From Saccopteryx bilineata (lineage: Eukaryota; Chordata; Mammalia; Chiroptera; Emballonuridae), in contig NC_089492.1 of NCBI RefSeq assembly GCF_036850765.1, positions 97,545,022 to 97,609,021 of the forward strand: DNA of 64,000 nucleotides, in the 5' to 3' direction. The notes under the pieces were generated by a model. That model saw only the letters and a list, made by a program, of their open reading frames with translations, made no database searches and had not been told where the DNA came from. This document shows, in pieces, positions 24,660-36,393 of this stretch. The position numbers were made by a program, and so were the translations under genes. How positions within the stretch are numbered: position 1 is the first letter of the stretch; each line of letters opens with the position of its first letter.

Positions 24660-25076
24660 ATCTCCATGTTCAACCGAGGGCCCAAATTTTATAAATATAG
24701 TGGCCATTTGCTGATCGGGGCTTCTCACATACTGTGTATACTAGGAAGACCCTGAAACGAAACTCAGTTTTCTGTACTATGTCCTGCTTATTTATGCCAT
24801 CTTATTCAAATGCTGCAGGGAAATCTTGGCTTTATCTTTCTGTCAAAGTACTGAGACCTGCCCCATCCAATCAAAACAGCACAATGTGTATACCTCATTT
24901 ACATAAAATGGACCTAATTGAGAACTTGGTCGGAAACTTTCCTTATACAAGGTGGTTTTGTCTCAGTGGAACACAGTACAGTTCAGATTGCAATCGGAAT
25001 CTCTGTCTCCTAGGTTGCAACTCCTTTTTGCTCAAATAAATGCTTGGTATTTCTTATTACAGTCTAAAATTAGTTT
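24660..25076 (+). repeat. Possible solo LTR, uncertain
   Basis: Non-repeat-like block with LTR-like layout: CCAATC at 24868, an AT-rich TATA-like ACATAAAATGG about 30 bases on, and AATAAA near 25035 followed by a T-rich stretch. No TG…CA boundaries with a matching short duplication could be fixed, so this could also be an unrelated sequence. A 101-codon plus frame at 24734-25039 has no retroviral or host signature. Confidence 0.3.
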
Positions 25077-25938
25077 TCGTTTACAACTTCCATGAGAATT
25101 TGTCTCAAATATTTCTTTTTATGCCATCTCTTTGTTGAAAGCAAAGACTTTTCATTATATCTATTTACAAAGTCTAGCAAAAACATATACATGGAAATTT
25201 CTGTATTAAGATACTTGCTTCAATACTTCAGTTTTTCACTCTATTTGGTTAACATAGGCTTCTCAAGATCTTTCCTATTATGAAGACTTGTATTATAGAA
25301 GTCATAAGCACATACTTTTTTCCCCTCATAGCTTGCCACATAGTAAGTAGATATGATAGTTCTTCAGGCTAAGTTATTATGCTTCCTGCAGATACTAGGC
25401 ATGCTGAATAAATTATGCCTCATAAATATAGGTTAAGCTAATCAAGTGCTGCCCTGCTGTGTCTCCATAAACATACATTGCTTCTTTGTACCTTTGCCAG
25501 GAAAAAAAAAATACAGCATCTACCATCTTTTCTCCTCAAGGATATTGCAGAAGTTATGTCTGCAGAACTTTCAAAAAAATATATAGTGCTTTGAGTTCTG
25601 TGAAGAAAATACTTGTATATAAATGCAATGTATCATTATTATAAGATCTCCTAGCATCCTAATGAAATTAACCCAAGGCACTCTCTGAACAAATTACTTC
25701 GTTGGGCTACATCCAACTCACCAAACATAATTAGCACCTGAAATTTTTTCACGACCATAACCTATAACAGTCAGAACTCTATATAGTTAGCTACCAAGAG
25801 TATTATAAATTCTTTATTATAAGATGATTCTATGGGAATGATTTCAGTACAAGGTTCAGATGTGTTATATAGGGCCCCCAAAGGAGGGGGGTAAATTATA
25901 CAACTCCAAAATATGCCTTTGTGGCATAAGAATGATTT
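25077..25938. other. Unassigned AT-rich sequence
   Basis: No gene or named repeat on either strand. Confidence 0.4.
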
Positions 25939-26025
25939 TAGGCTATTTTTTTTTCCTGAAGTTGGAAACGGGGAGGCAGTCAGACAGACTCCCGCATGCA
26001 CCTGACCGGGATCCATCGGGCATGC

Positions 26026-26711
26026 TGTTGGGCAGATAAAATGTAATATGCTCACTTTGTTAAAGATGGAGGCCGTCGCCCAGGTGATATTAATGTGTGT
26101 TGAGAATCCTTGTAGCCTGGGGCTTGGTTTTGGGATTAAGCCTTTCCCACCCTTTTTGATGTGGGGTGGTACAATCCAATTATGCCTCAGAGAAGTAATT
26201 TTGTATTAGAGACTTCCCTATTTTATATATTGGATTAGAGGTTGTGAAGCTACACTATAAAATGAGGGTAGAATGAGAGCTTATGCTTTTGGTTCCTGAG
26301 GTTAGCATGAGAGAGCGGAGAGAGTAGAGCCAGCAGCGGAAGGAGGCCACGGGGAGGAGGCCAGGAAAAGCAGCCAAATGGCAGAGTGCTGAGTGAGATG
26401 CCAGTTTGTACAGAGTTTGTATCTGGGATAAGGAAGGAGATGGGGAACTGAGGAGAATAAGGCTGGTGAGCTAGAAACCTTTGATTCTAGGAAACTCGGA
26501 TAAGTCAGTGGCTTTGTGAGCACTGAATGTGACTGGGTTTTGGAGCCCAGTATGTATTTTTACTTGCCCGCCGGGTGCAAGCTAGAATTAAAGACTATGG
26601 CCCATCAGTTTTTGGCTCCGCTGTTTCTTTACCGACTGTCCGAATCCAATGCGAACCTGCATGGGCCGGGCTGCTGTGATGGTGTCCCTGGCCGTGCCTC
26701 CTGGCTTTACA
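26026..26711 (+). mobile_element. Solo retroviral LTR (class I-like), 686 bp
   Basis: Starts TGTTGGGCAG and ends TGGCTTTACA, so it has the canonical TG…CA ends. It is bracketed by a 5-bp duplication, CATGC, at 26021-26025 and 26712-26716. Inside are a TATA box (TATAAAA, 26256-26262) and a poly(A) signal ATTAAA (26587-26592), giving plus orientation with U3 about 255 bases. No internal retroviral genes are present, so this is what remains after recombination between two LTRs. A class assignment needs a library search. Confidence 0.85.
26256..26262 (+). promoter_or_regulatory. TATA box of solo LTR
   Basis: TATAAAA placed about 230 bases into the LTR and about 330 bases ahead of its poly(A) signal, as expected for a U3 promoter. 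Confidence 0.6.
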
Positions 26712-27026
26712 CATGCTCTCCAGGGGGTGATGCTCCGCCCATCTGGGGCACCACTCTGTTGCAACCAGAGCCACTCTAGTGTCTGAGGCAGAGGCCACAG
26801 AGCCATCCTCAGCCACAGAGCCATCCTCAGTGCCCGGGCCATCTTTGCTCCAATGGAACCCTGGCTGCGGGAGGGGAAGAGAGAGACAGAGAGGAAGGAG
26901 AGGGGGAGGGGTGGAGAAGCAGATGGGCGCTTCTGTGTGCCCTGGCCGGGAATCAAACCCAGGACTCCTGCACTCCAGGCCGATGCTCTACCACTGAGCC
27001 AGCTGGCCAGGGCCTAGGCTATTTTT

Positions 27027-28520
27027 TAAAGAAGTGGCAGACTTAGGAAAGAAAAAGCTCTGAAAACTGAGCAGAAATTACCCTTTTGTAAGAGACATTT
27101 ACATTTATAAGGTAAATCTTCTTTTGTTAACCATTCTCTGAACCAGGAAGAGAAAGATGACTAAGTCTCTAGAAACTTATCAATGGAGAAAACAAATAAC
27201 ATATCTGCAAAACAATTTACTGTGCTTTTTCTGGTAAGCTCCTATCACTGCTCCCCCACCCACCAACATCCTCTCTTGTCTTTAGTTGGAGATAGTAAAT
27301 AAGGTGGTATGGTAGTGTAGGCCATTTGGAGGAGTTACTCAGTTTACCTGAATACCTCCCACATATACAAGAGGTAGAAATGCTATTAAGCTTCTGTTTG
27401 TCTTTCTCCTGTTAATATCACAGGGACTCTCAGCCAAGAACTTGGAAGGGTAGTGGAAAAATTATTTTTCCTCCCCCACACTCTAAACACAAAGAACTTT
27501 GTATTTTTGTTTTGGTTTGAGTTTTAACTATTGTTTTTTTCTAAAAACAAGGTCAAGTTGAATTTTTTGAAGCTTTTAACACACATTTTACCAATGATTG
27601 GAATCAGGTTTCATAAATTTTCTTTTTCCTTGATAGAAATGTTACCCCCATTTAAACTCTTATTTCTCTTCTTTTTTTTAAGTTCAAGTTTGTGAAAGAG
27701 TACTCTTTACCTGTCACTTTCATTTTCTCTCTTCAAACTTCCAATTTAAAAAAAAGAAAAATAAATAAATAAAAATACCCTTGTTTTTGTTCTGTCCAAT
27801 TTACTTATTCAGTTTTCTGGAAGGTTATCAATAGTGCTATAAATAAATTCAGGATTTTTAAAAATGTATTTGTTTTACTGTTCTTACACCCCTTCTTATA
27901 TCTTGAATATATTTTATATTATTAATTCATTATACTTCTTGATAACTTTCTCCTTTTTTATCTTTTATTATATTTTACTTTTTCCCACTTCGTTCTCTTT
28001 TTTCCTCTACCTTTCTATTTTTCTTTTTGTTAATTATCATTTTGAGTAATACCTTCCCTGAGGGCCTAAAATTCTACCTTGTTTTTAAATCAGAACTAAA
28101 ATAATATATAGGCCATGTCTTAATATCTATGAGGATTTGCCTTATTCTTTTTTCTTGTTGTTATGGCAATTCTCTTTCTTAGACTTCACTATACCTTTCT
28201 ATTTACCAAGTCTAGCTGAGAATATGACGGATAGTAGGCTTTCAAAAATGTTTGTTTAATCAACATTTGTCTGATTCCCAAGACTTTGCTATTTCCATAT
28301 TTCTGTATTGCTTATCTTGAACTCTATAACAGTAACGTGATATACCTGAGGACTACATCCTAAACATTTTTGTAGGTAGCACTTAAATGTTTGTTTGTTT
28401 TTCTCCATTTAGGTGGGAGCCTGGCTTAGGGGTTAGATAACTGGCCACTGATTCTTTGGTATTAACTGCTGTTTCAAATATGTCCATGTGTCAAGCCACC
28501 TCTGCATCTGCTCCTGGCTC
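27027..28520. other. Unassigned sequence, T-rich in its middle
   Basis: No gene. 27640-28060 is strongly T-rich on the plus strand and gives a Phe/Ile/Tyr-rich 61-codon chance frame. No element named. Confidence 0.4.
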
Positions 28521-28526
28521 TCTGCT

Positions 28527-28538
28527 GCCCTCTAGTGG
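28527..28538 (-). promoter_or_regulatory. CTCF-like core motif
   Basis: GCCCTCTAGTGG fits the reverse complement of the CTCF core consensus CCASYAGRKGGC at every position. It lies 65 bases before the hAT element in sequence that I cannot assign to a repeat. A single motif match occurs by chance occasionally in this much DNA, so binding is untested. Confidence 0.35.
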
Positions 28539-28602
28539 CTACATGCCATACCCCCCCACCCCCGCCCTCCTGGAGTATTATAAATGCGAAAATAGTCTAG
28601 AT

Positions 28603-29359
28603 CAGGCATGGCCAACAGTTTTTGCCCCCGGGCCATATTAGAAAGAAATTTTTTTTCACGAGCTGGACGAAATATTAAAATAAAAAAATGTTAAATACAA
28701 AAATGATTTCGTTTAAGTAAACAAAATTTTATGTATTTGTTTATAAATAAATGTGAGTGAAAACATTTTAATATACAATATTATTTTAATTAAAATATAT
28801 TTTAATAAAAATACAATTACATACTGTATAAATATCCAAACTGTATCTAAATCAACCAAAACAATATTTAATTAATAGAATGAGCTTGTTATCATTTTCA
28901 GTTATCAACTGCAGCTATTGTCTACACTACAATGCCGCTTGATTCAGCACACTTGACCACAAAAATAACAAATTGTTTGACCTTGGGTGCGCACTGGCAA
29001 ACTCCACCTAAAAGAATGTGGGTTTCACATCGCTGCTAAAGGTCAAACAGTTCATATCAAGTACAGATGAGTACAAAAGTTGTAAATCTTTATAATGAAA
29101 TATTTTTTAAAAAATAAAGAAGTATTGCAAATCCATTTGACCAATTATTGGAAGTTAACTCTAGATTAGTCACACACGGAATTCTTTTCCGCGTATCACT
29201 ATCTTCTTAAATATCTTAATTTCCAATAATCAGAGACACTTTAGCTTCTGAGTAGCTGAGTTTTAAAGTAGAGGAGAATATTAAAAATTTAATTGCGTGC
29301 CACATAAACTCATTACATGGGCCGCATCTGGCCCGCGGGCCATATGTTGGCCATGCCTG
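28603..29359. mobile_element. hAT-type DNA transposon, non-autonomous, 757 bp
   Basis: Both ends carry the perfect 14-base inverted repeat CAGGCATGGCCAAC, followed by further sub-terminal inverted blocks rich in GGCC ('cgggccat' on both sides). A perfect 8-bp duplication, GTCTAGAT, flanks it at 28595-28602 and 29360-29367, the hallmark of hAT insertions. The interior is AT-rich with no transposase frame, so it must have been mobilised in trans. Age is unknown, though the intact TIRs and TSD suggest it is not ancient. Confidence 0.92.
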
Positions 29360-29367
29360 GTCTAGAT

Positions 29368-29990
29368 GAAGATCTAGCATCGTCTATCCCCACAGACTGA
29401 ATTCTTATTGACTGAATTAAATAGTAAGAAAAACTGAAGTGGCCTAACACAGGAAGACCAAATCCATATCATTATGAGTTTGGAATTCTGTTAGTGTTCC
29501 TTTCATTGCTATTCAAGTCAAACTGCCTACAGACAACAGCTTCCATTTCATCCCTTGGTCTTCCATCAGATATGAACCTCTGTGTGTTTCAAGATTTCAA
29601 TCAGCCTCATCCAAAACATACCTTGTAAGTGAAGCCTCTTTTCAATGACTTAGCACATTTATATTCTTTGCTGAAAAAATGGTGGGTGCTAACCTTGCAG
29701 GGTCTAGTATGGTGTTAATAGGAAGGAAATTTCATGGAGTCAGTACTTGTATGGTACTGAGCTGAACTGTCTCAAAAATCCTCTAAGCTGTTATACTCGT
29801 AAATTCTTATTCATTATGGAATTTATTCTCAATTAAAAGTGATATAATTTAAAGCTACATGTCAAGGAAAGATTAACCTCCCCCCCCCCCCAGCCCCACA
29901 TATACCCTTTTGGTCTAGTATACACTTATCTCATGTAATGGAAGTGTGTTAAATTCTGCAGTTTCATTTCTAAATAAAAAAATGAAGACA
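29368..29990. other. Unassigned sequence with poly(C) run
   Basis: No named element. A run of about 13 C residues sits near 29878-29891. Confidence 0.4.
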
Positions 29991-30304
29991 AGCCTGACCA
30001 GGAGGTGGCACAGTAGATAGAGTGTCGGACTGGAATGCAGAAGACCCTGGTTTGAGACCCCAAGGTCGCCAGCTTGAGTGCGGGCTCATCGGTTTGAGCC
30101 CAAGGTCGCTGGCTCAAGCAAGGGGTTACTCAGTCTGCTGAAGGCCCGCAGTCAAGGCACATATGAGAAAGCAATCAATGAACAACTAAAGTGTCACAAC
30201 AAAAAAACAATGATTGATGCTTCTCATCTCTCTCCATTCCTGTCTGTCTGTCCCTATCTATCCCTCTCTCTGACTCTCTCTGTGTCTCTGTAAAAAAAAA
30301 AAAA
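29991..30304 (+). mobile_element. Type-B tRNA-headed SINE
   Basis: AGCCTGACCAGGAGGTGGCA head, box-B-like GGTTTGAGACCC, 'gagcccaaggtcgctggctc' body, 'cacatatgagaaagcaatca', CT-rich tract and A tail. A short duplication, AAGACAA, is visible around 29985 and 30303. This copy has fewer internal modules than 19554-19925. Confidence 0.88.
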
Positions 30305-30306
30305 GA

Positions 30307-31225
30307 CAATAGTCTTAATCCTCTATAACCTACTATTGTCAGACTAACTTTAATTAACTTTACTTGGTTTGTAAACTGTGTAGTTTTATGCAAACAGATG
30401 GGATTAATGAAATGATCATCTATTACAACACATTACTTAGCACTTGGAAACTATTATATATCTCCTCGGGGGCAAAGTATCTTAGTCATGAAGAGCTACT
30501 TTGGGGACCAAATTTGAATGTTTCTCATGTTCAGGTGCAGAGGTCCTTAGTCTTCAGTAGAAATGAATCATCAGCAAAGGAGAGCTATAAAATTGTGACT
30601 AGGCCAGGAAGACAGAGTTATTAATGTACATTAGTAGGATGCTAATTGCAGGAACAGACCAGCCTCATCTCAGGGATACCAGCCTCCACATAGCCAGTGT
30701 AATGCTGCCCAAGGACCAGCACAAAACAGATAAAGCACCAACCTCAATCTCATGGTAAGCCCTATGCCATGGGAACCATAAGCCATTTTTTTTAACTCCA
30801 AGATGTCATCTTGAGAAGAAATAGGAGTGGGGTAAACAGCCTTAATCAAACTTGAAATTTTAAACGGTCTATATATTTTCTTAAGAGGGATAGTTTAAAA
30901 AAAAACAATTAAAAACAAAAGAGTGAGATATTATTATTAGAATATCTAAAATGTCATTTACTCCTATATTCAGGGAGTTAGTGAAGTGAAGCAGATATAT
31001 TTTCTCTGCACTCTTAAGTAGAAACTTAAATTCTTAACTCTGCTATTCAGATAGTAAGTGTGAGAATTGAGGATGAAACTAGCTCTATTTTATAACCTAT
31101 GTACTGAAATTATTCTTATAGGGTTGGTTGACCCTAGGCATAATTAACTGTCAGTAAAATATTACTTTATCTGATACACTATTAATCAAATTTTATCAGC
31201 AAAAACACCAACCAAATATATTAAA
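30307..31225. other. Unassigned sequence
   Basis: The 86-codon plus frame at 30364-30624 has no family signature. No named repeat. Confidence 0.4.
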
Positions 31226-31228
31226 ACT

Positions 31229-31392
31229 CTGGCCCTGGTTGTGTAGCTCAGTGGATAAAGCATCATCTGAATGCTCCAGAGGTCAGAGGTTTGACTTCCA
31301 TTTAGGGAACATATGAGAAGCAATAAATGAATGCACAACTAAGTGGAACAATAAGTTGATGCCTCTTTCTCTCTCTCTCTCAAATCAATGGA
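31229..31392 (+). mobile_element. Type-D short tRNA-headed SINE
   Basis: Starts TGGCCCTGGTTGTGTAGCTC with an A-box-like TAGCTCAGTGGATA and a B-box-like GGTTTGACTTCC, then 'aacatatgagaagcaataaa', CT repeats and an A-rich end. The head is related to that of type C, but the short 160-base form and the body differ. No clear target duplication seen, so it is probably older. Confidence 0.7.
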
Positions 31393-32565
31393 AAAAAATT
31401 TCAAGTATTCTATAACACAGGATATGTATGTATCTCTATTTGTATATATGTATATAGATGAAGTTTTAGGCCTAACAAACTACTTGATGATTGCAGGATA
31501 TTTTCTGTTTAGTAACCAGGCTATGTCAGGTAGAATAGGAAAAATTAAACCATGGAGAGGACTGTCATACATTATTAGTAAGGGCTACACAAAATTTGAC
31601 ATCTCCTGAAGCAAGTCAGATTCTGGCTAAAATTCAATCTCTCTTTTCATTCATTGTGTCCCAGATAGTCCCACCAATCTCTCTGGGGGAAATATAGCTA
31701 TAGGGAACCACTTTAGAAAGTAGCAATCTGTTAGGTTTCTAGTTTACCAAGATGTTCTGGGAAACAACATAACTTCTCACAGCTGCAAATTCTTTACATG
31801 AAAATTTAACACAGAGCCCTTTTATAGATGGTTGGAAATAATTGGTATAAAACATCTCTAAAAGCTTGGCAAAATCAACAGGAGCTTTAAACAATGTTTG
31901 AAATGTTAATAAAAAAAATTGTGTATGAGTGTGTGAGAGAGAGAGTATGTGTGTTTTTAAACAAAATCTATATTGAACAACCACACACTATAATAGAAGA
32001 ATTGATTTTGGAACAAAAAACTCTTTACCATCACAGGGGTAAAATTCTAAATCTGTACTACATGGAATATGTGGCAAAGGTACTTTGGGATTCCTGTGTG
32101 GAAGGAATTATTAAGCCCAGCTGTCTTTATTAATAGTACTTTAGGACAACTTTGGTTCTTTTCAGATTGATGAGAAAGTGCATGATCTACATGATTCAAC
32201 TTGATTAATTGTAGGAAAACCTGATGGTTGAGAAAAGGCCTGAGTCAGAAACAGTCTTGATCTTGACCTGTGAATTCATATATAAGAGCAGTCTCAACCT
32301 GCAAACTTCAGCAGAAAGATAAAAAAAAATCTAAGGTCATATGATGAGAAGGAATCCCTTTGTCACTACAATCACAGGAACAAAATATTTTTTTCTAAAT
32401 CACTGTGTCAAGGAAAAAAGATGCTAGTGAATTAAGATTTCATGTATGTATAATAATTATCAGTTATTTTTGCCAACCTATCTCATCACTGAATTATAAC
32501 CATCTGCTTCAACATGTGTACATAATCTGGTGGAATCCAACAAGGAATCATCTACTTTAAAAGGG
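31393..32565. other. Unassigned AT-rich sequence
   Basis: Nothing recognised. A short GT/GA microsatellite lies near 31921-31955. Confidence 0.4.
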
Positions 32566-34331
32566 GAGGGGGGCAGAGTGATGTCAGAGAAATGGTGCTG
32601 TGAGAGGTGCTCCCAATATCTCCCCCTGAAATTTCAACAAATTCAACAACTAGAGATGGAAAAACAATCTCAGGAGCATCTGAAATACTCATACATCAAA
32701 CAAAGGTACAATTGGGCGAAAAGGTGGCTGAATATATAATCCACTCTGAAGGAAATAAGATGGAGAACAAAGTATTCCGCTTTCTTCACTGATCTGATGA
32801 AGAGCTGCTTTTGCTTGGAACTGAGAGGAAAGGAGGGCTTGGAGCGAGGGAGGAAGCTGGGCTAGGGCAGACAATCAAGCGGAGGAGAGAGTGCGCTGGC
32901 AGTTCAAACTGAGATCACGGACGTGAAGCTAGTGCGAGCGGTAGACTCTGGCAGAGGTGGCCAATCAGGTTGTCTGCAAAGGCCAGCACCAGAGTGGCTT
33001 TGGGCTTTGTTCACTCCTAGTCGGCAATCACAGGTGGTGTGCAAGTGGCTCCACCTAGCACCTCTGGTGTGGGTACATGCGTTTGCAGATGGAGGGGCTG
33101 GGATGGAGACTGTCAGCAGTAGACTTCTGTGTGGGCTATAGCCAGAGTTTCTGTGTGGTACTGGCTCCCCGACCAACAGCAAGGGAAGTGTGTAAGGGCC
33201 AGGATCACTAGGCCTGGCCCTGTCTGGACGAGGCACCTCTGTCAGCCGATACAGGTTACAAAGTGCATTCCCACAGAGCAGACCTCAGAGAGCACTATAA
33301 ATGTTTTGCACGCTGGGCTGCAGGCTTCCAAACAGGGCACAAGGGAAAAAAGCCTGGGGAGAGTAGACCTGCGGAGTGCTGAGGCATACTAGATATGCCC
33401 AGAGGCTCTTAGAAAGGCACCTGAAAAGCAATCCGCTCCCTGCCCTGCCTGCTTATGCTGGCAGCTCTGGCTGGCAAAGCCTTACCCAGAACTGTGCTTT
33501 GAGCAGGGCTGGACGGGGGATTTGGCAGTTCTTAGAGCCTCTTGCTCTGCAAGCAATGGCTGGGGCAACTTAACAGCTTGGCCCCCAGGTTGCTGGATTA
33601 GGAAGGAGAGTCATGGGGAGAGGCACTAGGGAAACTGACTCTCCCATTGTCGGAGCCTCCTAAACCTAACAAGCCCTACCTACCAACGGGACTGAGGCCT
33701 AGTTTATGTCATTGCCATAGCAACACATCAACTGCAAATCTCTACTCAAGAGTGCCACAGGGGCAAAAGCTGTGATACAGCACCATTGGCCAAAAAGAAA
33801 AAGATAACCTCTCAAAACCAGGGAAAAATCACATTTTTTATAACATTTCTCCATTTTTCTGTTGTATTTTTTATCTTTTTTTTTCCACTTTGGTCATTTT
33901 ATCCTCTTTCCATCTTATTCTATCCTTTTTGTTTTGAACTTCATTACCCATAGGTGTTACATTTTTCATTCTTGTTTTTTTTTATGAGGGTTACATTCCA
34001 CAAACCTTAACTCTTTTTCTTTTCTTCTTTCTTTTTTCTTCTTTTGTCTTTCACTTTCCCTCTCATTTGATCATCATTTACAAATAAATTATTTTATTCT
34101 GGATTCAAATTTTTTTCTTTTTGGCATTTTGTATGTTTTTTACTTCGTTTTTTATCTGTTTGTCATTTCCTCCCAACTCTGGCTCTTCATTCTATGTAGT
34201 GTTTGTTCCACTTACCACAATAGAATTTTCATTTTTATACTGTATTTTTTCAATTTTTAAAAATCATATCTTATTAGTGTTATTAACAATACCACTCTCA
34301 AAAGCCAGTAAGAAAAAAGAAATCAAATATT

Positions 34332-35698
34332 ATGGATACAAAAGACAGAGATGTAGCTCAGATAGTTGAGGAAAAAATCTATAGAAAAAAATTTCAATTG
34401 CTTGGAAACTTTGGAGTTAAATGACATAGAATTAAAAATTGAAGTCCTAATACTCAGAAAAATACAAGAAAGCATGGAAAGGCAATTTAGAGAGCCAAAA
34501 AAATAATTCAATGAACAAAAAGAATACATCACCAAGAAAATTGAAACTATTGAAAATGAATCAAACAGATGAAAAACTCAATTCATGAACTGAAAAACAA
34601 GGTAACAAACTTAGCTAATAGAACAGGCCAAATACAGGAGAGAATAAGTGACAGAAGACAGGCAACTAGAGACATTACAGAGAGAAGAGGAGAGAGACTC
34701 ACAAATTAAATAAAATGAGAAAGCCCTACAGGAATTATCTGACTCCATCAGAAAGAAGAACATAAGAATAATGGGTATATCAGGAGAAGAGAGAGAAAAT
34801 AGAATAAAGAACATAGTCAAACAAATAATAGGTGAGAACTTTCCAAGCCTACGAAAAGAATTAGAGCAACGGTCCCCAAATACGGCTTGCGGGTTGTATG
34901 CGGCCCCTTGAGGCCATTTATCTGACCCCCGCTGCACTTCTGGAAGGGGCACCTCTTTCATTGGTGGTCAGTGTTCTGAGAGTAACTGAATGAAAACGAG
35001 GCGCTGCACAAAGGATTATGTGGCTGCACAATGGAAGACGTCAGCATGGTAAGCGGCGATCTGGGGGAGGGGATTCCTCACTGTGTATACTGTTGCTGGA
35101 TATAGTGGAGGTGGTGATGAGTCTGTGCAAGGTGTGACAGGTCCATCATAGCCAGTGCTGCAGCCTCTGCTATCCCAGACAGTGGTATACAGTGTCACAG
35201 GCCCAGCACTGCTTCCAGTACTGTATACAGGCATCAGATAGCGGTATGGCTCTCCAACGGTCTGAGGGACAGTGAACTGGCCCCTGTGTAAAAAGTTTGG
35301 GGACCCCTGAATTAGAGCCTCAAATTCAAGAAGCAAACAGAACACCGAGTTATCTTTACCCAAACAAAACTACTCCAAAGCAAATCATAATAAAATTATC
35401 ACAAACCAATGACAAAGAAAAAATTCTCAAGGCAGCCAGGGAAAAGAAGAATACAACATATAAAGGAAGGCCCATTAGATTATCATCAGATTTATCAACA
35501 GAAACTCTATAAGCCAGAAGAGAGTGGACCCCAATATTTAAAATTCTGAAAGAGAGGAACTTCCAGCCAAGAATACTATATTCATCAAAGCTACCATTCA
35601 AATATGAAGGAATAAAAACATTCACAATTATAGAAAAGATGAGGGAATTTATCACCAGAAAACCCCCACTTCAGGAAATACTAAAGAAGGTTATCTGA
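34332..35698 (+). pseudogene. L1 ORF1 pseudogene (ORF1p-like, RNA-binding)
   Basis: L1 ORF1 normally encodes a trimeric RNA-binding chaperone (coiled coil, RRM, C-terminal domain). Here the ATG is at 34332 and the TGA at 35696-35698. The N-terminal part and coiled coil ('SIHELKNKV', 34570 on) are followed by an RRM-like stretch ('IRIMGISGEE', 34766 on), then the 443-base hAT element, after which the frame resumes ('IQEANRTPSYLYPNK', 35327 on) and leads into the C-terminal domain ('LPFKYEGIKTF'). Stops in the coiled coil ('NK*NEK' near 34710) and after 'STETL' (35509) show it was dead or died independently of the hAT. Confidence 0.85.
34867..35309. mobile_element. hAT-type DNA transposon inside L1 ORF1, 443 bp
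   Basis: Ends are CAACGGTCCCCAAA and, as reverse complement of the right end, CAGGGGTCCCCAAA (12 of 14 identical). A perfect 8-bp duplication AATTAGAG flanks it at 34859-34866 and 35310-35317. The interior is GC-richer than the host L1 and lacks transposase. It differs in sequence from the hAT at 28603, so two non-autonomous families are present. Excision of element plus one duplication would restore the L1 frame across the site. Confidence 0.92.
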
Positions 35699-35887
35699 CC
35701 AGATACAAAGAACAAAACAAAACAAAACTACAAGTAAAAGCTTCATCTAGATCACAATAAAAACAAGATTAATCTGTGACAATAAAAATAAAAAAGGGGA
35801 AAGGACAAAAATTAACAGTTGCAAAGGAGGATGAAGTGCAGAAGCACTCAGGAGATAATATACTACAATGAACATAATATGTATCCT

Positions 35888-36221
35888 CTTTTTTTTTAAC
35901 ATAGACAAAGAGAGTCAGAGAGAGGAACAGACAGGGACAGACAGACAGAAACAGAGAGAGATGAGAAGCATCAATCATTAGTATTTTGTTGTGACACCTT
36001 AGTTGTTCATTGATTGCTTTCTCATATGTGCCTTGACCAAGGGGGGCGGCTACAGCAGACCGAGTAACCCCTTGCTCGAGCCAGCAACCTTGGGCCCAAG
36101 CTGGTGAGCTTTGCTCAAAACAGATGAGCCCACGCTCAAGCTGGCGACCTCAGGGTCTTGAACCTGGGTCCTCTGCATCTCATTTCGATGCTCCATCTAC
36201 TGTGCCACCTCCTGGTCAGGC
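35888..36221 (-). mobile_element. Type-B SINE in L1 inter-ORF spacer
   Basis: Minus-strand GCCTGACCAGGAGGTGGCAC head and GA-rich tail, like 16514-16850. Flanks ATATGTATCCT (35877-35887) and ATATATATCCT (36223-36233) match at 10 of 11 positions. It lies between ORF1 and ORF2 of the L1. Confidence 0.88.
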
Positions 36222-36393
36222 GATATATATCCTTTCTATTACTTAATGATAACCACTCCTGAAAAAAATCACCACAGAAACACATGGCTTAAAAAAAGAG
36301 GAAACAGTGGAAAGACCAAACAGAAACAGATGATAGACAAACAAAAGAGAAAAACCAAACAAGATACAAAGCTATCAGAAAGAAATATATAAA

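Larger units (their letters stand above)
25952..27014 (-). mobile_element. Type-C SINE split by a solo LTR
   Basis: 25952-26025 is the tail end and 26717-27014 the remaining body and head of one minus-strand type-C SINE. The two parts join at the 'catgc' target site of the LTR. SINE duplication TAGGCTATTTTT is seen at 25939 and 27015. The body between 26790 and 26820 also carries a short internal tandem duplication ('cacagagccatcctcag' twice). Confidence 0.9.

Noticed and set aside
24734..25039. 101-codon frame as a gene
   Set aside because: Sits in an LTR-like block and has no family resemblance; promoter and poly(A) signals are those of the candidate LTR.
32904..33573. Frames of 65-110 codons in GC-richer sequence
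   Set aside because: They fall in the L1 5'UTR, which has no known product, and have no independent signature.
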